Positions 10,252 through 17,523 of a stretch of DNA of 32,195 bases are shown here, piece by piece. Source of the stretch: Bacteroidales bacterium (GTDB lineage: Bacteria; Bacteroidota; Bacteroidia; Bacteroidales; Muribaculaceae); assembly GCA_020859755.1 (NCBI GenBank), contig JAJBVP010000139.1:1-32195 (forward strand), written 5' to 3'. The notes under the pieces are model-generated. The model was not told where the DNA came from. It saw only the letters and a list, made by a program, of their open reading frames with translations, and did no database searches. A program made the translations under genes and the position numbers. Numbering within the stretch: the first letter of the stretch is position 1; every line of letters begins with the position of its first letter.

Positions 10252-10410
10252 TCAAGTAGCGAAGAATGAGCGGTTTAGAGGGTGCAGGGAGAAGTTTTCT
10301 CCCTGCTACCGTCTGTAAAGACCCCCCACCGCCCTCAAAGAGATTGCCGCTCTGACCCCTTTTCTCCCCACCACTATATGCAGAACGGGCGGTCAAATTG
10401 CTGCCGTGAA

Positions 10411-10440
10411 GGTCAAATTTCCGCATCGTGGAAATTGACC
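10411..10440. repeat. Inverted repeat GGTCAAATTTCC / GGAAATTGACC plus extra direct GGTCAAATT at 10391
   Basis: Direct reading. Confidence 0.75.
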
Positions 10441-10831
10441 TTTACGACAGCACTCCGCTCTCTCGCTTGCGAGGCTAAATGTGGCGATGTGCGGTGATGA
10501 CGATGCGGCGCGTAACGGAGGCGAGTCAGCCAAAGGAACGGAGGGAACTCGGAGTGCCTACATCGGGATTAGAGCAAACGGCAGGAGTCGCGGAGGCACG
10601 GAGCGACAGGCACTTTGTCGTGGGCTTGCACTAAGACAATGTGCCGGCCTGCCCTTGCCCTAAGCCGTAGGCAGACTCGGAGTGAGTGAAGTGGTTGGCC
10701 GACCGCCGGAGTGGAGTAAGTGCATCGGCGCACCGTGCATCGGGGCCTGGGGGAGCCGACAACGGAGGCTGGGGGCTAATGCGCTTGCGCGAATAATGAA
10801 AATGCAGAGGTCGAGACGCTGACGGCAGCTT

Positions 10832-11138
10832 CCTCTACGGGTGGGAAGGAGTGTGAGCGATATGGCTCGGCGAAATGTAGGATTGAGCGCAGCAGACGCG
10901 GCATGGACGAGCCGGAAAAACAAGCGGAGGTTTCGGGGCACACTGTAATGCAATGGAAGTATGAAGATAGTTTGTGAGTGCAGGTACAGACGTAGCGGCC
11001 CGACACCGTGACGCAGGAGCGGTGTCGGGAGGAAGCGTAGTCAAGCCGGAGGGAACAATCTATCGACCCGAATACCGCAGCGGTCGCTATTCACAGCGGA
11101 GAGAAGCGCAGCCGTGAACAGCGATGTTCGGGCTTGAC
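10832..11138. ncRNA. Candidate structured RNA domain, copy A (strand unresolved)
   Basis: Homologous to copy B; core 10966-11135 aligns gaplessly at offset 559; helices conserved with compensatory changes. Confidence 0.6.
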
Positions 11139-11308
11139 AATGACTGGGTATGCAAGCGATTGACGGAATGAGCGGTCGATTGCCAATGGCGCACACGCTC
11201 CGGGTGGGGCGATAAATCCTGCCGTCAGCATCCGGCCTCGGCGACAAATAAAGCGTCGCAGACTAAGGATAGCGAGTGCCACCGGCTAATGTCCGTGCGT
11301 TCATCAGT

Positions 11309-11700
11309 CCTCTTATGGGTGGGAGGATGGTGGCGTATGTCGGCAGTGCGCCGACCGTAGGCCGCAGTGCAGATGCCTGTCCTTGCGAGTCGGAAAAGCA
11401 AGCGGAGGTTTCTTTGCGGAGCAAAGCGCCAAAGGCGATTACGGGGCACACTGTAATTGGAACGGACCCGACGCCGGAGGCGCAGCCGTAGGTGTCGGGG
11501 GTAAAGCGGAAATGGAAGTGTGAAGATAGTTTGTGAGTGCAGGAGCAGACGTAGCGGCCCGGCACCGTGACGCAGGAGCGGTGTCGGGAGGAAGCGTAGG
11601 CAAGCCGGAAGGAACAATCTATCGACCCGGAACCCGCAGCGGTCGTTAGTCGAAGCGCAGAGCAGCGGAGCCTCGACCAACGATGCTCGGACTTGCAAGG
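11309..11700. ncRNA. Candidate structured RNA domain, copy B (strand unresolved)
   Basis: See copy A; contains additional hairpins (TTTGCggaGCAAA) absent from copy A. Confidence 0.6.
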
Positions 11701-11782
11701 ATGTAGGCATCAAACGGAGGACGCAGGGAGGTATGTATGGCCGCCATACGCCACCAGCCGGGAGGGTCAAAGAAGATGAACG

Positions 11783-11820
11783 CGAAAAACAAAACGAGCT
11801 ACCCTCGCGGGCAACTCGTT
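11783..11820 (-). terminator. Terminator downstream of the lysis cassette
   Basis: Minus strand AACGAGTTGCCC-GCGA-GGGTAGCTCGTT followed by TTTTGTTTTT. Confidence 0.85.
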
Positions 11821-11865
11821 CTGACAATTTATGAAGAAAGTTCTACTCTTGCAGTGCTGTATGAG

Positions 11866-12339
11866 TTATCGTTTTCGGTAGAAAACGGATAATAAGCAAC
11901 CAATCACAAGAATTGTGATGATGAACATAGTAGAACCGTCAGGCGGATTATAGAGGCGCGTTGTGGCGGTGTGTTCTGTCGAAGTCTCGGCGGCTGATTG
12001 ATGATAGGCCACCGTATCAAGCCGATTGAAGGCTTCGACGCTGTCCCTATGAACACGCCGCTGATCTATGACGCGCCCACGAATAGCCTTGATGCGAATA
12101 ATCTCAGGCTGACAGGCGACGGAGTCGCCGATTGAATAAGGACGCTCGATATTGATTTTCAGGGTATCGAAGCTAAAATCAATATTACGGATAGCGGAAT
12201 CAATCACCGCGATTGTGCGGTGATGTTCCGACCGTGCGACGCTGTCTGATGTAAGGTATTTATCCGAAACAACTTCTTTGTGGCTCTTGCAGCCGAAAAG
12301 AATCAGCGCGAGCGTTACGATGATTATTTGTGTCCGCAT
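11866..12339 (-). CDS. Candidate unimolecular spanin (lipoprotein N-terminus plus C-terminal TM)
   Basis: MRTQIIIVTLALILFGCKSHKE (lipobox-like) ... TMFIITILVIGCLLSVFYRKR; start overlaps the end of the amidase gene. Confidence 0.6.
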   Translation of the reverse strand: MRTQIIIVTLALILFGCKSHKEVVSDKYLTSDSVARSEHHRTIAVIDSAIRNIDFSFDTLKINIERPYSIGDSVACQPEIIRIKAIRGRVIDQRRVHRDSVEAFNRLDTVAYHQSAAETSTEHTATTRLYNPPDGSTMFIITILVIGCLLSVFYRKR

Positions 12340-12746
12340 AGTTCCGGCTCTTTCTGAACGTTGAACGAAGGACACGCCTTGTTTGCAAATTCGTTGTGTC
12401 CGTGGACTGTTGCACCGGGATATTTGGAGCGCAGCTCTTTTACCAAAGAGATTAGCGCGGCACGTTGTGCCGGAGTGCGCGTATCTTTCGGGGTCTTGCC
12501 GTCAGCGGCACAGCCCCCGATGTAGCAAACGCCTATGGAGTTTGCGTTATGGCCCGTGCAGTGTGCGCCGACCTGGTTTTCAGGACGGCCACGATGAACG
12601 CTGCCGTCAAGGTAAATCACATAGTGATAGCCGATGTCGCGCCAGCCGTTGCCCTTGACGTGCCAGTCACGAATCTGTTGGACGGTGAAATTCCGTCCCT
12701 CGGCGGTTGCCGAACAATGAAGGATGATTTTGTCAATCTTTCTCAT
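12324..12746 (-). CDS. N-acetylmuramoyl-L-alanine amidase (endolysin)
   Basis: 'KIILHCSATAEGRNF...GWRDIGYHYVIYLDGSVHRGRP..VGAHCTGHNANSIGVCYIGG...HGHNEFANKACPSF': Amidase_2/PGRP motifs. Confidence 0.93.
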   Translation of the reverse strand: MRKIDKIILHCSATAEGRNFTVQQIRDWHVKGNGWRDIGYHYVIYLDGSVHRGRPENQVGAHCTGHNANSIGVCYIGGCAADGKTPKDTRTPAQRAALISLVKELRSKYPGATVHGHNEFANKACPSFNVQKEPELCGHK

Positions 12747-12960
12747 GGTTACTGGAATTATTGCTGTACTGGTAATGATACTTCATGCCGAAAACCGCGC
12801 CCGCGAATGTGAGGATTTCGCCGAAAGCCACGAGAACTGAGTCGTGGATTTTGCCGGGCGGCGGCACGATGAAACCTGCGATTAGCAGGGCGCATCCGAC
12901 CACGATAAGAAAAATCGCGGCAAGAAGCGTGATTGTCGGTTTGTGTTTGCGAATTTCCAT
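12733..12960 (-). CDS. Small two-TM protein, holin candidate
   Basis: 75 aa, two hydrophobic segments, immediately upstream of and overlapping the amidase gene. Confidence 0.6.
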   Translation of the reverse strand: MEIRKHKPTITLLAAIFLIVVGCALLIAGFIVPPPGKIHDSVLVAFGEILTFAGAVFGMKYHYQYSNNSSNHEKD

Positions 12961-12969
12961 TGTAAAATA

Positions 12970-13000
12970 TTGTGTATGTGGAGAAAAAGTATTACCTTTG
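12970..13000 (+). promoter_or_regulatory. Bacteroidetes-type promoter (TTG-N20-TACCTTTG)
   Basis: TACCTTTG at 12993-13000; TTG at 12970-12972. Confidence 0.5.
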
Positions 13001-13011
13001 TGTATTGTTAA

Positions 13012-13085
13012 GTGAAACCAAGCTACCTGACCCGGACACCTCTGAACGAAAGTGAAGCCAAGCTAAGAAACGTGTATACCTCTGA
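13012..13085. repeat. Two tandem 34-bp repeats GTGAA(A/G)CCAAGCTA...ACCTCTGA, period 40
   Basis: 13012-13045 and 13052-13085. Confidence 0.85.
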
Positions 13086-13190
13086 CAGATGCGAGATAGC
13101 ATTCCCCGTATTCGGGCTATCTGTGTCGGTGTATATGTGATAGCATTCCCCCGCAGGTTTATCCTCCGGGCTATCGGAATGAAGTTTATG

Positions 13191-13233
13191 AGATAGCATC
13201 CCCCGAAGCGCAAGCTCCGGGCTATCTTTTTTT
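13191..13233 (+). terminator. Third GATAGC hairpin followed by T7: + strand terminator
   Basis: AGATAGCATCCCCCGAAGCGCAAGCTCCGGGCTATCTTTTTTT. Confidence 0.7.
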
Positions 13234-13240
13234 ATGGGGG

Positions 13241-14257
13241 TTACTTTCCGAAGTGCCATGTTTTTTTCGAGGGATTGTAAATGACCGTGAACTCGGCGAG
13301 CGAACTTACGAGGTTTGCCGTAGTGATGAGCGAGCGGCCCGGCAGTATTTTCTTGGCGAAGCCCAGGGCGAAGCGAAGCCTGATAAAACGATGCTTCTGC
13401 GCGTTCTTCGGGTCGAGTAGACACACCTCGGAACGACCCCAGCCGATGCACGGTGCATTGTCCTTGTGTCTGTTGAATTGCTTGACAAGCGTTTCGGGAG
13501 CAGACGAGTAGGTATCACAAACAGTACATAGGTCGTGATGCGGCTTGGCGTTGAAAGTGAGGATATTGCCGGAGGCAATCTTCACCATATAGACCGTGCC
13601 GAACAGATTCCAGCCCTTGCGCTTGTCGCCGTATTTCTTAGGTGTAGCACCTGCTTCGAGGGCTACCTTGTCATCCCACGGGTTGCGCTTGCGCGTAAGC
13701 CGGAACAGATACGGCACATAGCCGTCTGTGATAAGCTGCTGCGCACCATATAGACGAAGTTTGCCGTTTTCGACCGACACCTGTATCTGGGCTGCGTTAT
13801 ACAGACCTTTCGAGCCGTCGGTCATGCCGAGTTTGGCTTGGATAGTGTCGAGAAGTTTCTGAATGTCAGCGACAGCGCGGCGAGCGTTGTTAAGGTCAAC
13901 GACCTGCTGCGCTTTCATCACACCGGCCCGCTCGGTAGTCGCCATGTTGATTATTGTGGCGTTCTCGTTGGTTGACTGTGTGCCCGTGAGCAGGTCGATG
14001 AACGTGTTCGAGAGCCTGACGAAATTACGGTCAGCGGAACCTTGCTGCAATTTGAACACGACATTGTGGTCAACTTTCGACAGGGAGTTGTACCAGTTGC
14101 CGAGAATCTGTTGAGTCTCGGAAGTTCCGGCGGTCGCGAGCAGATCCGCGATGCGTTGCAGGATATAGCCGAGGGATTCCGGGGTAATGGAGTCCTTCGT
14201 CTGCAACTTGCGGAACTCGGATATAATCTGAGTGAGCGATTTAGTATCAATAGCCAT
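13241..14257 (-). CDS. Phage structural/tail-associated protein of unknown function
   Basis: 338-aa ORF in tail operon with own promoter; coiled N-terminus 'SITPESLGYILQRIADLL'. Confidence 0.6.
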   Translation of the reverse strand: MAIDTKSLTQIISEFRKLQTKDSITPESLGYILQRIADLLATAGTSETQQILGNWYNSLSKVDHNVVFKLQQGSADRNFVRLSNTFIDLLTGTQSTNENATIINMATTERAGVMKAQQVVDLNNARRAVADIQKLLDTIQAKLGMTDGSKGLYNAAQIQVSVENGKLRLYGAQQLITDGYVPYLFRLTRKRNPWDDKVALEAGATPKKYGDKRKGWNLFGTVYMVKIASGNILTFNAKPHHDLCTVCDTYSSAPETLVKQFNRHKDNAPCIGWGRSEVCLLDPKNAQKHRFIRLRFALGFAKKILPGRSLITTANLVSSLAEFTVIYNPSKKTWHFGK

Positions 14258-14310
14258 AATGAAATGCGCCGGTGGCGCGGTTTATGGGTTATCGTTTATA
14301 AGTTTATTGG

Positions 14311-14341
14311 CAAAGATACCACTGAAATAACGCGCCCGAAA
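14311..14341 (-). promoter_or_regulatory. Promoter TTTC-N19-TATCTTTG
   Basis: CAAAGATA on + at 14311-14318 with GAAA 19 bp away. Confidence 0.55.
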
Positions 14342-14347
14342 AGACAC

Positions 14348-14776
14348 TCAAAGAGTGACGGAGCGGCGCATTATGTCGGGATTTAGGGCGTTGGAGACTG
14401 CCCGGCAGAACTCCTGGCCGAGAGAGTCAGCATAAAATTCCTGAATGTTCATCACCGAGGCGAAGTATTTGCGAGAGAACCACCGCTTGCGCTTGCGACC
14501 ATTGGCGCGGCCAATGTCGCCGGGGTTTCCTCGCGGAGTATTTCGGCCAGTGCCGTAATCGACGAACAAGCCGTAGGTGTTGAAGGCTTGCGAGAGCGTT
14601 ATGTCAATGAACTTGCCGTCGGCAGTCATGGATATGCCAACCGTGGAGCGGTAAAGCGCCCCTGTGTCGACCGCTCCGAGAAGCGCGATTTGTTCGCGCC
14701 ATATCTTTACCATTGTAGCGTTGAATGCGCGGACGTATTTACGCCGGGCTTCAAGCTGTTCATCCGTTCCACTCAT
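14348..14776 (-). CDS. HK97 gp10-like / phage morphogenesis (tail completion) protein
   Basis: 'VDTGALYRSTVGISMTADGKFIDITLSQAFNTYGLFVDYGTGRNTPRGNPGDIG'. Confidence 0.65.
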   Translation of the reverse strand: MSGTDEQLEARRKYVRAFNATMVKIWREQIALLGAVDTGALYRSTVGISMTADGKFIDITLSQAFNTYGLFVDYGTGRNTPRGNPGDIGRANGRKRKRWFSRKYFASVMNIQEFYADSLGQEFCRAVSNALNPDIMRRSVTL

Positions 14777-15260
14777 CTTCGTTGAATCTTAAATCAGTGT
14801 AGACATCGACGGCGATTTGGAAGTATGCGCACGCACAGCCGGAGAAAAAATAGCGGTCAATCTCGTTGAACGATATTCGGGGGTCGATATAGATGCAGTT
14901 CTGCTCTAATCTGACCCTTTCGAGGATGAGTTTCGACATGAATTGTCGGAACAGCTCGCGCATGATTTCCATACATTCCGAGCGAGCCTCCATATCATCG
15001 GCGGCGTGGCGCATGGCGAGAAAAACGGTTTTGAATCGCCGGGTGCGCGGCGTGTTGTTCAACTCTGTATAACCGTCGGCAATATCGGACACGCAGACGA
15101 AGGCTTGCTGAGTCTGCGCCTGATTGACCGCTTCCTCGAAGCCGTCAAGACCGCTTACGCGACAAAAAACAAATTGCTCACTCTGAGCTAATTTGTTGGT
15201 TGCGGTCAGTTCCTCGAAGAACTTGGCCGCATCCCATCGACCGGTGAGTGGCTCTGTCAT
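14760..15260 (-). CDS. Phage hypothetical protein (possible tail terminator)
   Basis: 166-aa ORF overlapping both neighbours in the same operon. Confidence 0.55.
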   Translation of the reverse strand: MTEPLTGRWDAAKFFEELTATNKLAQSEQFVFCRVSGLDGFEEAVNQAQTQQAFVCVSDIADGYTELNNTPRTRRFKTVFLAMRHAADDMEARSECMEIMRELFRQFMSKLILERVRLEQNCIYIDPRISFNEIDRYFFSGCACAYFQIAVDVYTDLRFNEDEWNG

Positions 15261-15997
15261 TTTGTAGAGATTTTTGCGTTCAACTCCTTATACTCACGAG
15301 CCTGGGCGTTAAGCTCGGTGAGCGCACGGTGCGTATCGAGGGCGAGGACTTCGGCCTCTTTGGTGATGTCCCCTTTGGTGAGCGCACGAATTTGTGCGTT
15401 CATAGCGTCCTCGACCGAGGTAGACGAGCCAAGCAAGTTGCCGTCCGAGGCACCTGCGATGGGTTGAAAGAAATCGGAATACTTGCGCGACAGCGTTTCT
15501 TTGAGCGCGGCGAACCAGTAGAAGATGCTGATACGTTCTGATGGCTTGAAAGGCATTGACTTTCCGTAGAGCGTCGCGCCGAGTTCATCGAGAAGCGCAT
15601 CGTCTTGGGTCGAGAGATAACCTTGATAAAGGTTATCGCAGATGATGTAAGTTTCAAACGGCACTTCGGAGAAGTCAGCCGGGAGCGCGTGTTGGCGGTT
15701 GATTTTGGAGAGCCGGACAGGAACGGTCGGCAGCGAGCCGAGCCAGTCGAGATGCGGAAGCAGCTCGGCGAGTGTGAGGGGGGTAACCTCAAAAATGAAC
15801 TTTCCTTTTTTGAGAAGATACGCTCCACTATCCTGACGGCCAATAACCTTTGTGCCGCTCCATTGGAGGAGGCATAAGGTCTTGATTTCGTCGGTGGCAT
15901 ACTCTTTGGCGATAAGGTCGTAGACATATCGCAACTGCTTGTCGCCGAGTTCGTGCCAGCCTTGCGGCACGATGAAGTTTATTGAAATAGTCTGCAT
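15257..15997 (-). CDS. Phage hypothetical protein (possible tail assembly chaperone)
   Basis: 246-aa ORF, 4-nt overlap with next gene; promoter-like TTTA-N19-TACTTTCG upstream. Confidence 0.55.
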   Translation of the reverse strand: MQTISINFIVPQGWHELGDKQLRYVYDLIAKEYATDEIKTLCLLQWSGTKVIGRQDSGAYLLKKGKFIFEVTPLTLAELLPHLDWLGSLPTVPVRLSKINRQHALPADFSEVPFETYIICDNLYQGYLSTQDDALLDELGATLYGKSMPFKPSERISIFYWFAALKETLSRKYSDFFQPIAGASDGNLLGSSTSVEDAMNAQIRALTKGDITKEAEVLALDTHRALTELNAQAREYKELNAKISTK

Positions 15998-16060
15998 AGT
16001 TGATTGAAAATTAACTATGCGAAAGTACGGTAATGCGCTGACCGGGTAAAAGACAACGAA

Positions 16061-16081
16061 AGCCCCGGATTTCTCCGAGGC
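16061..16081 (-). terminator. Terminator hairpin after the 16103-16345 gene
   Basis: Minus AGCCTCGGA-GAAA-TCCGGGGCT followed by TTTCGTTGTCTTTT. Confidence 0.65.
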
Positions 16082-16102
16082 TTCCTGTTGGCTGAGGGTC
16101 GT

Positions 16103-16345
16103 TCAATACTCCTGTTCGTGGATATTGATGCTCGATATATACTCGTGGCAGTCGCCGAATTTCTCAATGACGAGCATCAGTGCGAATGAGCGGTTGAAGG
16201 TGAAGATGTTGGACCACAGGCAGGTGGAATCATCTGTGAAATGTATGAAAGCGAAGAACTTTCTTGCACCGTCGGGGCATTTCTGCGAGTAGTCGGTGAT
16301 GTTGGCGAAGTCGCGCTCAACGGGTCGTTTGTCGGGAAGTATCAT
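16103..16345 (-). CDS. Small phage protein of unknown function
   Basis: 80 aa from MILPDKRPVERDF; start chosen just downstream of repeated element E1. Confidence 0.5.
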   Translation of the reverse strand: MILPDKRPVERDFANITDYSQKCPDGARKFFAFIHFTDDSTCLWSNIFTFNRSFALMLVIEKFGDCHEYISSINIHEQEY

Positions 16346-16379
16346 ATCGAATTGATTTAGAGTTATGTGCCGAAGCACT

Positions 16380-16610
16380 TTTGATTTTACAGCGCAATAA
16401 TTGGGAGAGCGCAGAAAGCGGCAATGCAAATAATCCCAAGAAAAATTTTAAGGCCCGTGGTGGCCGTCAAATACTACCTGCAAGGTGGAGATTTGTAAAA
16501 ATTTTCGCAGCCCCGGAGGTGGCGGCAAGGTACGAAGCCGGGATAGCTTGCGGTATTTGCAGATAGCGGTGCGCCCTACCTTTGCGTCAGGAAAATCAGT
16601 GCCTCGTGCC
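16380..16610. repeat. Intergenic element E1, homologous to E2 at 22918-23115
   Basis: Shared TTTGATTT..GCAATA.TTGGGAGAGC..AG.AAGCGG...TGCAAA, CCCTACCTTTGCG and GTGCCTCGTGC blocks. Confidence 0.7.
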
Positions 16611-16686
16611 ATAACTCCAATTTGATATGACCGACAGACGGCCCATGCGACTACGCTTCACTGACTGCCGAAATGCCCCGACACCA

Positions 16687-17523
16687 TCAAAAGAAATATC
16701 CCTTCGCTTTCTTTTCATTGCGGAACACCGGCGGTGCAAACAGCTTCGCGGTTTCGGACTGATGCCATTCGGGAAATTCGGCTTCGTGCTGCCGTATATA
16801 ATTCACAATATCCGCGAGCCTCCGCGAGTTGAACGACCCACAGCGCAGGTAGCCGACAACCTGCGCTTTTACCTGCCGGACAATCTCACTCCGCTTTGCC
16901 GTCAGATCTCCGCGCAGGTTTTCGGAGCGGAGCGCTGACATCAGTTCGGGCGACAGCCATTCTTCAGCTAACGAGGCTTCAAGGTCTATGACCTGTGAGC
17001 GGAGTTCGAGATATTTCTCCCAACGGCATCCCTGCACGTTTCCGATGCTGTCAACGATAGAGAGGTCAGGGAAAAGTGTTGCGCCGAAGAAATCGGCTTG
17101 TGAAGATGAGAGCCACTTTGATGCACCGACAAGTTCGGGCAATAGCGCGGCGATGCAATCGTCGCGATGGCTCAACATCGAACCTACGAGCCTATCGACA
17201 CGCGGCTTCGATGCAGGAGCGAGGTTTGAGGTGTTCACTACCGCAAAACCATTGGGCGTAAGCACAATGTCGAGCGAAGGAATAGCACGGCGCAGAGCGT
17301 CTGCGACAACGAGCCGAGAGCACAATATCTTGATATTGTTGCTGTCGGTGTAACCGCAGATAGTATTAAACGTACTTTCCGAAGTGAAAGTCGTTTTGAC
17401 CCAGTCCTCGGCGAGGTCGAGAAAGAGCGCGAGCCTTTCGATAAAGGGCGTTTCGCCCTTGACCGTGGCGATAATGTTAGGGATATGGGCGCGTAACTGC
17501 GCCTCAGTCGTTATCAGTTTCAT
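16687..17523 (-). CDS. DUF6712-like phage protein (connector region)
   Basis: 278 aa from MKLITTEAQLRAHIPNI; overlaps 3' end of portal-like gene; family name is my recollection of this type of protein. Confidence 0.55.
   Translation of the reverse strand: MKLITTEAQLRAHIPNIIATVKGETPFIERLALFLDLAEDWVKTTFTSESTFNTICGYTDSNNIKILCSRLVVADALRRAIPSLDIVLTPNGFAVVNTSNLAPASKPRVDRLVGSMLSHRDDCIAALLPELVGASKWLSSSQADFFGATLFPDLSIVDSIGNVQGCRWEKYLELRSQVIDLEASLAEEWLSPELMSALRSENLRGDLTAKRSEIVRQVKAQVVGYLRCGSFNSRRLADIVNYIRQHEAEFPEWHQSETAKLFAPPVFRNEKKAKGYFF

Larger units (their letters stand above)
13007..13233 (+). ncRNA. Candidate + strand ncRNA with two 40-bp-period repeats and three related hairpins
   Basis: Promoter-like -7 box just upstream, terminator (third hairpin + TTTTTTT) at the end, no ORF, opposite to the flanking genes. 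Confidence 0.55.

Noticed and set aside
10460-11780. Diversity-generating retroelement or group II intron explanation for the repeat pair
   Set aside because: No reverse transcriptase in the window and differences are compensatory in stems rather than adenine-biased.
11225-11827. 200-aa minus ORF (and 10.6-11.6 kb ORFs on both strands)
   Set aside because: Arg/Ser/Pro-rich, no domain signature, and the underlying DNA shows paired-stem compensation rather than codon-type conservation.
13012-13227. Possible CRISPR array
   Set aside because: Repeats are unequal, few, and form bulged hairpins with differing spacing; no spacer-like uniformity and no cas genes.
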